The notes under the pieces: generated by a model
Database searches by the model: none
What the model was told of the DNA's origin: nothing
The model's input: the letters and a program-made list of their open reading frames with translations, nothing else
Position numbers and translations under genes: made by a program
Shown here: one piece after another, positions 10,141-22,419 of the stretch
How the letters are laid out: each line of letters opens with the position of its first letter
How positions within the stretch are numbered: position 1 is the stretch's first letter
From: Warburgia ugandensis
Taxonomy: Eukaryota; Streptophyta; Magnoliopsida; Canellales; Canellaceae
Direction: 5' to 3'
Assembly (NCBI GenBank): GCA_035236585.1
Contig: CP141127.1
Location: 70,103,495-70,167,494 of the forward strand
DNA: 64,000 nucleotides

Positions 10141-13056
10141 TGATATACATAAAAATATTAGATATAATAGCCCAAAATTTGTTCTTTTAATCCTGATTTT
10201 ATCTTAAATATCACTAATTAGGGTTTATTTTATATTTTATAAGATTAGGGTACAACTAAGAAAATTGTAATTTTTAGCAACTCAAAACCTTAAAAGAGAG
10301 TTCAACTACTATTTAAGAAAGTCATGGACCCGCATGACATAAACCATGAAGTTTAGAAATTAAGAATGTCAGGGGAGTGTAATTATCAACTTTAGCACTA
10401 TCGAAAACCCTAGGGCACTAACCGAATGAAATCATGCGAGAAATGGTGTCCTTGTTAAAAACAATGTGGCAAGCTTCTCATGAATGTATGCATTCCACCA
10501 CTATTGGAGAGCTTTTGAGAGAAGCTAAGTTCACATACAATGAAGGCACATGTGCATGGGCAACTAAGCAAAGCCTGAGACCCACTAATAGAATATTTAC
10601 ATCTACTCTCCATTACACTTATTCAAAAAGAGATTCCACCTGATATTACATGTTGTTACACAATGGAGGACACATATACACTCTTGCTTACACATTCTTT
10701 TATTTGAGAAAATATAGGAAAATAAAGAAGAAAAAATATGTAAGAGAGACGGGCATAAATGAAAAATCCACGGTCACAATTCATCTTGACTTTTAAAGGA
10801 CTTGGAAGATATAATTAACACTCCATCAAAACTATACTAAATAACCAATTAGAAATGACTTACACTAGGGTGGACCAATGAAAATCAAGCCTACAAGGAC
10901 ATCAAAGTGGATGACCATTGGTGGAGATTTTTTTGGTGGGCTATCCACCTTATCTTAAGGAAAATAACACATAAAAATCCAAGGCTTAAAATGTGTTTCT
11001 TTGGAGAAAAAATAGGTGGAGCAAAGAATACTATTGGAGGAGATTATAAAGGTCGGCTGAAGAGAATTTTTAACGTGTTTTACTTGAGGAGAATTGGAAA
11101 TAATTGTAGCCATCCATCCTAGAGCTAGGCCTAATCCAAAGGAGGAAATAATAGAAAAAACAACACACTAAACCAGCACCATTCCTAAATATATTTCAAC
11201 TTGAAATCAAAGGAAAGAGGGGGGGAAGCTTCCTTAGTGGTGTAAAATGTGATCTTAAGAGACAAGGAAAGAGGAAAGGAGGAAGTTTCCTAAAGGAAAA
11301 CTTCCACGTCCTTAGATCTACAATAGGAAGCATAAAAGAAAGAGGATAAAATGCACAAGACGTTCCTCCCTTGAGCTTACATGTCTGTAAAATTTGGCCA
11401 AGAAGGGAATTAAGGATGATGCATTGAAGGGAAAGAGGAGAGGATGAGTTTACATGTTGGAACTCCATGGGTAATGGCTGGTCCATGGTGAGGTAAGTAC
11501 TTTAAATATGAAAATCCAAGCAGCTCTCTCATCCTCCAAAAGAAATAGAGTTGCTTGAATAAATACATGTTGAAGTTTCACGAGGAAGGAAAGGCCCTTG
11601 TGCTTCTTTTAAAGAGACTTGCTGCTTGTCTTTTACAAGCAGCTCTCTTATCAATCAACACATCATTCCAAAAAACTTTTTTTTTCTTTTTTTTTTTCTT
11701 GAAGAGAAGTCATAAAGAGGATGAAAGGCTCCTAGTTTTGTTTGCATCCAGTAGGTGAAGCAAGCAACCCTTCCTCCCACCTAAAGGATTTAACATGTAA
11801 CATGGGAAGGGCATTGTCTTCTTCAAGTTGCTACTTAAGATTGGGTAAGACATGATTTATTTTGGCATGTGCATAGTGTAACTTTATGTAATGTTTAACA
11901 AATGTTGAAGGTTGGTAAGGTTGAGCATTGAAATAAGAAGGAAAGAGAGCTACTTCTCATGAAATACAAATGGAATTTTGATGTGTGTGTAATAAAAATA
12001 CATGGACATGGGAATGGTTGGATGGTGAATTTTTCCTAGGGAGGTGGCATGTTTACTGTGATATACAATGATTTTTGTTAAATGACACAACGAGAAGCTT
12101 AGGTGAAAGCGTTCTTTCTCATAGGATTCAATTTTCTTACCTTTATTTCATTACATGTAACATCTTTGTAACACTTTTTTTTAATGAATTATGTTATTTT
12201 TCTCATAAGGGGAACCCTGGCGCAACAGCAAAAATTGTTGTCATGTGATCTTGAGGTCACAAGTTCAAGGTGTAGGAAAGATAATGCTACATACTATAGA
12301 CGCTTGTGGTCTACCCCTTGCTTAGGCCTCACATATGCGGGAGCTTTGTGCACCGAGGCTGCTTTTTTATAATTATGTTATTTTTCTATTAGTAAGTTTG
12401 CTAATGCTTGTTTTACATTATAATTTTGTTTATTTTTATTTGTTAGTAAATAGTTTGCTTGTGTTTGCTTGTTATAATTGTAGATTTTTATTCAATATGT
12501 TAGGTTAAAGTTATTCACCTAGGGTTAGGATGAAAGTATATGAAAAGTTAGATATTTTTATGATTTAGTACATGTAGGTGCAAGTGCTTAAATATCAATG
12601 TCAAAGTTTAGCAATCTTGATTATATGGTTAGTGTTTGTTCTTATGGAAGGATACTAGACATGATAGATTTGATAGTTTAATATATGAGAATTATTGATA
12701 GATTGTGCTCTAAAAAGACATAATATACCTTGAATAAATATATTAAACTAAGCTAAACCCAAAGTTTAAAATATATATTATAAAGAACTTTAAAGGCACT
12801 ATTGTGTTTTTAGATTCATTAAGATTCTATTAGAGATTTTAATTTTAGTATAGTGGATTCTAGAAGGCTTAAATTTCATTAATTTTATTTTTTAGCAATT
12901 TTTAGAATTATTTGATTGGTTGGCTAGATTAAAGTAGATTAAAATAAGTTTTAATTAAATTTTTTAAAATTTGGAGTCTTCATAAGATCAACCCATATTT
13001 GTCTTATCTATGTTATCCTAGACTCGTACGCTTGTGCATATAACTAAAACATATGA
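10141..13056 (+). repeat. Left LTR of the 10-22 kb element
   Basis: 2916 bases including a 184-base SINE plus duplicated target. Without these it is about 2732 bases, close to the 2722 of the right LTR. It ends ACTAAAACATATGA. The usual terminal CA appears changed to GA here and to TA in the right LTR. A second copy of this LTR starts at 61062. Confidence 0.85.
12204..12370 (+). mobile_element. tRNA-derived SINE (Au-like) in the left LTR
   Basis: Starts shortly before CCTGGCGCAACAGC, an A-box-like segment, and carries GAGGTCACAAGTTCAAGG, a B-box-like segment, as in tRNA-derived plant SINEs. It is flanked by a perfect 17-base target duplication, AATTATGTTATTTTTCT, at 12187-12203 and 12371-12387. 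The right LTR of the host element has no insert at this site (near 21055-21075). The duplicate segment carries the same SINE at about 63164-63330. It therefore inserted after the LTR element and before the segmental duplication. Confidence 0.85.
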
Positions 13057-13062
13057 AGTTTT

Positions 13063-13080
13063 TGGTACCATTCCTAAGGA
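13063..13080 (+). other. Primer-binding site of the 10-22 kb element
   Basis: TGGTACCATTCCTAAGGA lies 6 bases after the left LTR. It lines up with the site of the related minus-strand element near 34376-34399, which reads TAGTGCCATTGTTGGGGA. Both look like decayed forms of an Asp-tRNA-type primer site known from Tat/Athila gypsy elements. Confidence 0.6.
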
Positions 13081-13559
13081 CTAGAAATGGAGTTTAATTA
13101 GAATATAATTAAATTTACTTTACCACTTGTCATAGTTTAGGACACATACATTCTAGTTGAATTTTTGCATTATCTTTATTTCTTAGAATTTTTTGTACAC
13201 ATTTTTAATTTTATTTTTGCAAGATTTTTGGGAAGGACTTGGACAAGATTTTAGGATAAATCACAAATTTTTTATTTTGAGTGAATTGTAGTGAGATCAT
13301 TGATGTATTATTTCTTGATTTATTTATAATAATAAAAGGAATTATAATAATATAGGTAAGGGGTGAATCATCCTAACTTGGAAGAGGAGTTGGTGTGTAC
13401 ATGAACCCCCTATACAAGAAGATTTTATCCCAGACTCCACTGTGAGAAATTCTAACTCCTTACATTTCCTAGCATAAGTTGTGTACATTAATTTAGTTGT
13501 ATTTATTAGTAGTTAATTTCATTATAATTGTTGCATCCTAGGGTTTTGCATTAGTTTAT

Positions 13560-14970
13560 TCATCATCAAGAGCTTATCCCAGTAAGGGGTTGGCCACATG
13601 AATCATGTTCCCCCATTTTCCTCTATTAAGTGCCATGGCTTCATTTTGTCCCAAAGTTATTAAATCTTTTCTCACCACTTCTACCCACGTGCTTTTGAGC
13701 CTTCCTCTTGCCCTTTTAGAACCTTCTATTTGCATTGCCTCATTGGTGCTGTTTTTAATCTTCGTTGGACATGTCCAAACCATCTAAGTCTAATCTCCAT
13801 CATCTTGATACCTATTGGTGCTACTCCTAAATTTTCTCTAATGATTTTATTCCTAATTCTATCCTTTCTCATCTTGTCACTCATACATCTCAACATCCTC
13901 ATTTCTGCTATGCTCATCTTATGAACATGATGTTCTATAACTGCCCAACACTTTAATCCATAGAGCATGGCCCATCTTATAGCCATCTTATAGAATTTTT
14001 CTTTTAGTTTGATTGGCACCCACCAATCATACAAAACTTCATATACACATCTCTATTTGTTCCAACCCACTTAGATTCTTTGGGTAACCTCCCTCTCAAT
14101 CTCTCCACTCTCATAAATCATCAATCCTAAGTACTAAAAGTGGTCTTTTACGGGGACTTCTTAGTTATCAATCTTTACTGGTGCTCCACTCCCTCTCCTT
14201 TCCTTGTTAAATTACATTCCATATACTCTATCTTAGTTTGGCTGATTTTAAATTCTTTAGGTTCTAATGCTTCTCTCCATAACTCTAGCTTTGTGTTTAC
14301 GCCCTCCCTTGTCTCATTAATTAAAACTATATTATTTGCAAATAGCATACACTATGGTGTCTCCTTGTGCAGCAGTTTTGTTAACTCATCCATAACCAAC
14401 ATGAAAAGGCATGGGCTCAATGTTGATTCTTGATGCAATCCTACAATAATAGGAAAATTACCAGTCTCTCTACTAGTGGCCTTAACATTTGTCATTGCTC
14501 CCTCATATATATCTTTAATTATGTCTATATATCCTTGTAAAACCCCTTTCTCAAACAACACTCCATATTAACTCTCCAAGGACCCTATCATAAGCTTTCT
14601 CTAAGTCAATAAAGACCATATGGAGGTTTTTCTTCCTCTCCCTATATTTTTTTATCAATTTGTCTTAGTAAGAAAATAGCTTCCATGGTAAACCTCCTAG
14701 GTATGAAACCAAACTAGTTCTCTAATACACTTGTCTCATGTCGTGACCTCTTCTCAATCATTCTTTCAAAAAGTTTCATAGTATGGCTTATAAGTTTGAT
14801 CCCCCAATAATTAGTATAGCTCTGTATGTCTCCTTTATTCTTATAAATTGGTACAATAGAGCTCTTTCTCTATTCATCTAGCATTTTGATTTTATAATCT
14901 TATTAAACAAATTAGTCAACCAAACTACTCCAGTATCTCCCATATGATTCCAAACCTCTATTAGTGCAGC
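13560..14970 (-). mobile_element. 5'-truncated LINE (L1-type) with reverse-transcriptase remnants
   Basis: Flanked by a perfect 15-base target duplication TTTGCATTAGTTTAT at 13545-13559 and 14971-14985. On the minus strand, with frameshifts, it encodes part of a LINE reverse transcriptase. Near 14610 is HMVFIDLEKAYDRV, then GNFPIIVGLHQESTLSPCLF (14352-14561 frame) and a degenerate YADD-box region LFANNIVLINE. Further on are the C-terminal segment RNKIIRENLGVAPIGIKMME and RLRWFGHVQRR (13726-14034). The 3' end reads CTTGATGATGAATAA rather than a plain poly(A). The endonuclease half is missing, as expected from 5' truncation on insertion. It interrupts the LTR element's 5' internal region. Confidence 0.9.
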
Positions 14971-15004
14971 TTTGCATTAGTTTATGGCTTCTTCTTTTTT
15001 TCAT

Positions 15005-15900
15005 TTAGGGTACATTTATTACTTTAAGGTGAATTATATAATGATAAAACTGCTATGGGGATGTCCAAATAATTAGTAAGGGCAATTGACCCTACAAGAT
15101 CAAGGGTGGATTTCATCACCATCCCTTAGCCCACCTAAGTTAAAAATCACTTGACGCACCCAAGTCTTCCAAATTAATTTAAAAGAGACCTATAGCAATC
15201 CACGAGGCTAATTACTGCAGCTCCAATGGTCCCTACTTGATTAGCTTCATTAGTATTTAACTATTTGCTTTGTCAACACACTTGAGGACTCATATTACCT
15301 AATGACTAACTAAGGAGAGCGTGAAGTATTTGTTCAAAGATAGGATCTAACTCATAAGTAAGGCAAGTCTAAAAGAGAGGAGGAACTACTTAGGTTAGAA
15401 ATAATCTAAAAGCCTCTCTCGATGCAAAAATTAAAGAAAATAAAATCTTAACTTGTTTTGCATTAGGGGTACTTTTATTGTGTGTGCCTTTTGGTTGTGC
15501 ATCATTTGCATAGAGGGACTGGTATTTAGTTTAGGATTTCCTTTTTTTCTAAAGAAATTACTCTTTTGTATACAACAACTTGTTTTTGTTGTATATAAAT
15601 TAGAGTACTCTCCACCATACATTGGTGTATGCATGGTCAATGATACTTGAATCTAGATTTAGCACTTTTAGACTTGTAAGATCGAATGAACCGTTAGGCA
15701 AGGGTACGTAATCAAGTAGATTCAATTAACCCTATATTACACATGGCCAAAAAAGTAGGGAATAAAAATCCACTTTCTTACTATTTTTTTGCACAACCCC
15801 TTCATTATGAAGATATGTATGAGATAGGGGATACCCTTAGTCTAGCCAATACAATAGATAAATTGGGGGGTAAGATAGATAGAGTAGATAATCAATTTTA
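15005..15900 (+). other. Non-coding 5' interior of the LTR element
   Basis: Continues the element after the LINE. The stretch from about 15020 to 15160 matches 33700-33860 of the minus-strand relative in inverted orientation (shared words: AAGATCAAGGGTGGATTTCATCACCA). The small open frames near 15431-15650 on the two strands overlap and have no motif, so I do not call a gene. Confidence 0.55.
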
Positions 15901-16310
15901 TCAATTGGATTCTTCTATTTAAGCTAGTGAGTCGTCAAGGCAACCTCATTATGAGGATTGTTTTACCAATTCGGGCATCCTACTACTTTGTACCCATCAA
16001 GCTCCTCATACCCTATATATTTTTCAGATTCAACGAGGGCAATGAATGACTTCACATACCATAACAATAGCAATCTATATTCTAAGCCATACAATCCTGG
16101 ATAGGCTAGGCATCCTAAATTTTCATGGTCTTATAATAATAATAAAGGAGAACCATCTTGGTTCCACCCTACTCAAACCTTTCCTAATACTCCATTTCCA
16201 CAACAGCATGAGCCATACCAACTATTTCCTCAACAACATAGGAAACAATCAAAAGAAGAGATTATTTATTTATATATGCATAATACACTACAATTTCAAG
16301 AAGTAAAAGA
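15900..16310 (+). pseudogene. Gag-linker relic of a gypsy-type element
   Basis: A frame with a stop reads SKPYNPG, stop, ARHPKFSWSYNNNKGEP, then proline- and glutamine-rich sequence (PNTPFPQQHEPYQLFPQQH). The Asn/Pro/Trp-rich tract is typical of the segment downstream of the capsid domain in plant Ty3/gypsy gag. A related tract is read on the minus strand at 32697-33390. Stops and frame changes rule out a working protein. Confidence 0.6.
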
Positions 16311-19041
16311 TTTAGTGCACACCTAAAGTTCTCAAAGGGTCAGGTATCTACTAAAGTTGTAGAAAGGGAAGAGGAAAAAGGACAAGTTGAGGACTATTAG
16401 AAACTCATCAACAACTATACTGGGACAACATATCATCAAATGATCTTTATGAGATAAAGTGTCTTGTGTCATTCCTACTATTCTCCAGCAATGATCCACT
16501 TGAGGTATGTCTTGATCATTCTAATTTTGATTCTAGCATATAACCTTAATTTATGAAGATACTAACCCTTCTCCATGGAGAACCCAATTAGGATCCCTTC
16601 CATTGCTTGAGATGCAATTTGAGCCATACAGTAAAGAAACACCTAATTTGGACCTACAACCTTTACTAGATAATTCACCATGTGAGAGTTTAAGTTCATA
16701 TAAAACCTTGTCGCTGACTATAGAACAAGAAAGATAATTGATGTTTTGGGAATATCAACAAGCTCAAGGGTGTACTTCAGAGGTTACAAAGGGTTTACAC
16801 CCCTTTATTCATCTACATTAAGAGAAAAATGAGTAACTTTTTAAGGATGCAGAACCAGCTAAAACCTAGCCATTAAGACAATGTAAAGGAGAAGGAATAT
16901 TATCAATTTTTTATATTGAAATTATCTTTCCTCAATTTGATAGAACTTGGGCTAAGTCACCTCGAGTTGGTCCTAAGAAATTCTACTTCATAGTTGCCTA
17001 TCATGATATTATCTTTTCACCACCATATGTCATTAGGTGGAGAATGTACATTGATTACTGTGAGATTTTCAAATAGAGTGAGTTATTCTAGAATGTACAT
17101 TATTAGTGTAGGTTTAGAGTTTAGTCAATTAGTTATTTAGTCTAGTTTTAGTGTCATATAGTTGCATTTGCATTCACATTAATTGTATATTATTTTGTAT
17201 CAAACTATCAACAAGTTTAAACACCATTACTAGACTACAAGGTATAATTCTTCCTACTTTATCTCTTAGGCTTATTATGTTATTTGTCCATAGTTTTTAA
17301 TTCTAAGAATTGAGGATAATGTTTAATTTAAGTCTGGGGGTGGAGTATTTTCAATGTTGATGTATTCAAAAGTAGATTTTATCAAATATTAAGTCTTTTT
17401 ATTTATTTTTAATCAAAATTAATTTTTAAAATTTTCAATTCTTTTAGATTTTTATGGTAGGTTCCTTTACAAGGATAAGAATTTGGATTTTCCAAATATT
17501 TAATGCATCTTTGAACTTTAGCTTATTAATAGATTTTTATATAATTAGTTCATTATTTTATTCTTTTTCTAAAGTTTTCCTTGAAAATTTAACTCAAAAT
17601 TATAAAACACAAATAGTCATATATATAATTTAAGTTCAAGAGTAAGGATAACTTAGAAATCCTAAAGAAAATTAGTAGAAACTTACAAGCCATGTGAGAT
17701 AGAGCAATTCTTTCTTTTTCTAGGGTTATACATAAATTTTAATTTTTCTTCAGTGAGCATTCATTCCTAGTTAGTCTCATTATTCTTTGTTTTGGTCAAC
17801 TATTAAGAATTATCAACAAAAGAGTATACCATATATCTCGTGAGTTTATAGACATATTTGAGTCATATGAAACCTAAGAAATGATAGAGGTCATTTTTGT
17901 TCAACCAAAGCTTTTAGTCTACCCTATGATATCTTTTTCTTGTTAGCTTTTTTGACCTTTATATTTTAAGTCTTTCCTTTTTAGCCAATTAACATTTACC
18001 CACATTTAGCCCTATGTTATCTCTATTACCTAATTTGTTTTGGAAATATGTAGAGATGAATGGACAAACAACTTGATGAAATAGTATGTGAAATATAGTT
18101 AAAGAGAGGAACATGAAAAGAAAATAAGTATAAAAAAGGCTATATTCAAAAGTAAAGTAAAAAAGAGAATAAGAAAAAGATAGCCTAAGAAAAGAAGAAT
18201 ATTTACTCTTATATCTAGAAAAGAAATTTGTGAATACTTTAGTAGTATACCTTTGCATATTCTTTAGGACAACTTTGTTTACTCTTATATCAATTTCTTT
18301 GATAACCATGTTCTAGGCCTTGTTTGATCCTAGTGAAATATATAAGTTGATCTAAGGAATAGTATGGCTTTGATGTGGTTATGAATAAGTAGGGATTCTA
18401 GTAAAGAGCTTAACATTCCTCAATAGTTGATAACTTTTCTTTGAGGCCATTATCAAAAAAATTTATAAGTTATCATTTTTTTTATGAAATATGAGGGAAT
18501 TTCGTTTTGATGAACATAATTCTACTTAAATATTGAAGAGAGATTTACCTATATTTGAGTGACTTCTTTTTTAGTAGTAAGAATATGCTATGAAATTTGA
18601 AGCCAAAGTGTACTTTTGAATGGTAATTTAGGTTATAGTTTACTTATATACCAATTATTATGTATATATTGATCACACACTCATGTTTCAAGGTTTATTG
18701 GTAATGGAATATCTTTAGCATAAGGATAAGATTTTGAACTATTGTTCATCTTTATTAACAGGCTAAAATTGAATATTCATTGAATATTGGATGGAAGAAA
18801 ATTCTCTGAGATAAATAAAAGAATTTCATGAAAATATTAAATTTTTTTTTTCAAATTATGGGTATCATTTTTCGAAACCCTTACTAAACTATAACTCATC
18901 CACTAAGGGTAACCTTGGGGTTTAAAGGCTTTTTGCATATTCTATATGCAAACTACAGCACTTGCAAAAATAGTTATACTTTTTTAAATTAAATTTTGTA
19001 GTTTTGCTCGATGACTAGCAAAATGGAAGCTAGAGGGTATT
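16311..19041 (+). other. Non-coding 3' interior of the LTR element, with internal G-run
   Basis: No open frame survives. The words TGAGGATAATGTTTAATTTAA and then CTGGGGGTGG at 17334-17343 match TTGAGGACAATG and TTTTGGGGGGTG on the minus strand near 31796-31830 of the relative. In this element class such a purine-rich tract marks the end of the coding part, followed by a non-coding stretch before the 3' LTR. The sequence just before the right LTR is GCTAGAGGGTATT, possibly the decayed polypurine tract. Confidence 0.5.
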
Positions 19042-21763
19042 TGATATACATAAAAATATTACATATCATAGTCATATATTTAGTAGTTTTAACCATAAAT
19101 TTAATTTAAATATTAAATTAGGATTTACAGCACATTTTATAGGATTAGGGTACAACTGAGAAAACTATTATTTTTAGCAAGTCAAACTCTAAAAGAGAGT
19201 CCAACTACCATTGAAGCAAAGTCATGGACCCACATGCCATAAACTATGAAGTCTAGAAAATCAAAATGCTAAGGAAGTTTAGTTATCAACTTCAACATTG
19301 TGAGAAACCCTAAGGGCATTAACTAAATGAAATCATGCAAGAAAGGTGTCCTTATTAAAAGATAAAGTGGCAAGCTTCCTATGAACACATGCATGCATTC
19401 CACCACCTTAGGAGAGCTTCTAAGAGAAGCTAATTTCACATACAACGAAGGCATATGTGCATAGACAACTATGCAAAGCCCCGAACCCCCTCAACGAATA
19501 TTTTCATCCACTCTCTATCTCACTTATTCAGGGAAGAGATCCCACATGGAATTACATGTTTTTACACAAGTGAGGACACATATATACTCTTATTTGTACA
19601 ATTTTCATTTACAAAAATATTTTTTTAAAAAATAAAGGAGAAAAAAGTGTAAGGGAAAGGAGCATAAACAAAAAATCTACCATCACTATTCATCCTAATT
19701 TTTGAAGGATTAAAGGCTAGGATCAACATTGCATCAAAGCTATCCTAAAGAACCAATTAAAAATTACTTACACCAGGGTGGACGAATGAAAATCAAGCCT
19801 ACAAGGATATTAGAGTGGATGACCATTGGTGGAGATTTTTTCAATAGGCTGCCAACCTTATTTTAAGGAAAACAACACGTTGATATCCAAGGCTTAAAAA
19901 CATGTTTTTGAAGAGGAAAAAATAGGTGAGCTAAGAATACTATTGGAGGAGAGAATAAAGGTGGGTTGAAGAGGAGTTTTAATGTGTTTTGCCTAAAAAG
20001 AATCAAAGATAATCCTAGCCATCTATCCCAGGGCCAGCATGAACTAAAGGAGGAAATATAAGATAAAAAACAACACACCATATTAGCCCTATTCCTTACA
20101 ATATTTCAATGTGAAATCAAAGGAAAGAGGGGGGGAAGCTTTCTCAATGGTGTAAAACATGATCCTAAGAGATAAGAAAAGGGGAAAGGAGGGAGTTTCC
20201 TAAACGAAAAATCCACCTCCTTATATCTACAATAGGAAGCATAGAAGAAAGAGGATAAAATTTGCAAGCCATTTCTCCCCTGAGCTAACACATTCATAAC
20301 TTTTGGGAAAGAAGGGAAGGATGATGCGCTGAAGGGAAAGAGGAGAGGTCGTGTTTACACATGGTAACTCCTTGGGTAATGGATGGTCGATGGTGAGGTA
20401 AGTACTTTAAAAATATTAAAATCCAAGCTGCTCTCTCATCCATCAAAAGAAAGAGTTGCTTTAATAATTACACATTGAAGATTCAAAAGGAAAAAAAGGC
20501 CCTTTTGCTTCTTTTAAAGAGAGTGCTGCTTGTCTTTCACAAGCAGCTCTCTCATTAATCAACCCACCATTCCCAAGAAAATATTTTTTATCTTTAAAAG
20601 AAGTCATACAGGGGAGGAAGGGCTGCTGGTTTTGTTTGTATCCTATAGGTGAAGCAAGCAGCCCTTCCCCCCCTCCCTTAAAGGATTTAACATATGAAAT
20701 GGGAAGGGCATTGTCTTCTTCAAGTAGTTGCTTAAGATTGGGTAAGGCACCATTTATATTGGTTGGTGCATGGTGTAACTTTATGTGATGTTTAACAAAT
20801 GTTGAAGGATGATGAGGTTGTGCATTGAAATAAGAAGGAAAGAGAACAACTTCACATGAAATACAAAAGGAAGTTTAATGTGCGCTTGTAATACAAATAC
20901 ATAGAAATCGTTGAATGGTGAATTTTTCCTAGTGAAGTAGCATGTTTAGGGTGATATCCTATGGTTTTTGTTGAGTGAGACAATGGGAAGCTTAGGTGAA
21001 AGTGTCCTTTCTCATTTCATTACATTTAACATCTTTGCGATACTTTCTTTTTGAATGAAATGAAGTAACTTTCCATTAATAAGTTTGCTAATGCTTGTCT
21101 TTATTTCATGCTTTTATTGATTTTTATTTGTCAGTAAATAGTTTACTTGTGTTTGCTTGTTATAATTGTAGATTTTTATTCAATATGTTAGGCTAAAGTT
21201 ATTCACCTAGGGTTAGGATGACAGTATATGAAAGTTTAAATACTTTTATGATTTAGTATATTCAAGTGCAAGTGCTTAAATATTAATGTCAAAGTTTAGC
21301 ACTCTTGGTTATATGTTTAGTGATTGTCTCTTATAAAAGGATACTATACGTGATAGGGTAGATAGTTTAATATAAGAGAATCTTTGATAGTCTATGCTCT
21401 AAAAAGATAGATTATACCTTAACAAAATATATTAAACTAAGCTAAACCCTGTTCTTAAAAATACACATAACAGAGGACTTTATAGATAATATTGTCCATT
21501 TTTTAGATTCTATTAACGTGTAGATTAAAAAAACTAAAATACTTAATTTGAAAAATATTTAATTTTAGTATAGTGGATCGTAGGACCATAGACTTTGATT
21601 TCATTTTTTGGTAATTTTTAAATTTATTTGCCAGGTTAAAGTAGATTAAAATAGGTTTCAATTAATATTCCTAAAATTTGAAGTCCTTGTGAGATTAACC
21701 CATTTTTACCTTGTCTATGCCATAATTAACTCGTACACTTACACTTATGTTTAAAACATATTA
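19042..21763 (+). repeat. Right LTR of the 10-22 kb element
   Basis: 2722 bases, starting TGATATACATAAAAATATTA and ending TTAAAACATATTA. It lacks the SINE present in the left LTR, so it preserves the empty site. Four of the differences between the left LTR and its duplicate at 61-64 kb can be polarised against this copy. Confidence 0.85.
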
Positions 21764-21768
21764 TGCCA

Positions 21769-22419
21769 CATCTCTCAAGCACTGGCATTCTTTTTCTGTA
21801 AGTTCATCTGCATTTGTACCATCGAATCGGTATTCCAAGATTCATCGCTTGTCGCCTTCACTAAATTTTGCCATGGGAAAGCGAAAGAGATTAAAACACT
21901 AGTGGGATTGGAAAAGAGAGCTTGGGTTGTGGCCCTTGTGGGAAATGCAGCTTGAAGGTGTATCTGGAGTGGCAAGGGAATGCAACGGGGAGGGGAAGGA
22001 AAGAACAAAAGATGGAGTGGGAGAGAGGGTAGAAGAGTGTGGAAGGTCGGAGGGAATTTCATATTGCTATACCTCGGTGCACGGTTCAATCCGGTTGGGT
22101 TGAACTGCAAGACCAGGACCAAACTAAATATTTCATTCTTGCGTATTATTGGACCAAACCTGACTGATACAGTGCTCAAACCGACTGAAAACCCAATGGT
22201 CCAGTCTGGTTGGTTTGTCGATCCAATTGATCTTTTGCACACCCGTACTTTTTCCAAGACTGAAAGTTAGCGAGTAGGCGGTCTTTTTATCAGTTGTCAA
22301 TTAGCAGCCAATTAGTGAACTGCATATCCGTTGGTCCATGGTTGCATAACCCTAAAGCAATTTTGTCCACTTAGTGCCTCACAAGGCCAAGCCCCCATTA
22401 AGTGCTTTATAAGAAAATA
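21769..22419. other. Spacer with an unassigned minus-strand open frame
   Basis: An open frame of 160 codons runs on the minus strand from 22257 to 21775. Its last part, AFPWQNLVKATSDESWNTDS, looks protein-like and less repetitive than its upstream part. An overlapping plus-strand frame of 96 codons (21980-22270) competes for the same bases. I recognise no domain. It might be a captured exon fragment or chance. Confidence 0.3.

Larger units (their letters stand above)
1392..12983 (+). repeat. Segmental duplication, copy 1 (partner 51838-64000)
   Basis: From base 1392, inside the subtilase frame, to at least 12983 the sequence is matched collinearly by 51838-64000. The two share the 5' two thirds of the upstream flank, TRIM sequence, an exon-like relic, copia remnants and the left LTR of the 10-22 kb element with its SINE. 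In 186 bp around 4705-4890 I counted 8 differences, and in about 200 bp of LTR about 6. Copy 1 lacks the 57434 SINE and about 0.8 kb of copia gag N-terminus that copy 2 keeps. Copy 2 lacks part of the TRIM array. The far edge of the duplication is outside the window. Confidence 0.95.
10141..21763 (+). mobile_element. LTR retrotransposon, Ty3/gypsy-like, non-autonomous, with nested SINE and LINE
   Basis: Two direct repeats, 10141-13056 and 19042-21763, both start TGATATACATAAAAATATTA and enclose about 6 kb. The flanks are AGCCA (10136-10140) and TGCCA (21764-21768), a target-site duplication with one mismatch. Right after the left LTR the sequence TGGTACCATTCCTAAGGA resembles a mutated primer-binding site of the Asp-tRNA type used by Tat/Athila-like gypsy elements. 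A gag-linker relic lies at 15900-16310. No reverse transcriptase or integrase of its own is visible, so the element depended on relatives. The LTRs differ by about 10% over 200 bases compared by eye. A related minus-strand element lies at about 30.5-36 kb. Confidence 0.85.

Noticed and set aside
12204..12370. Possible tRNA gene
   Set aside because: A and B boxes are present, but the sequence continues as a SINE body and is flanked by a target duplication; no cloverleaf with a full acceptor stem is seen.
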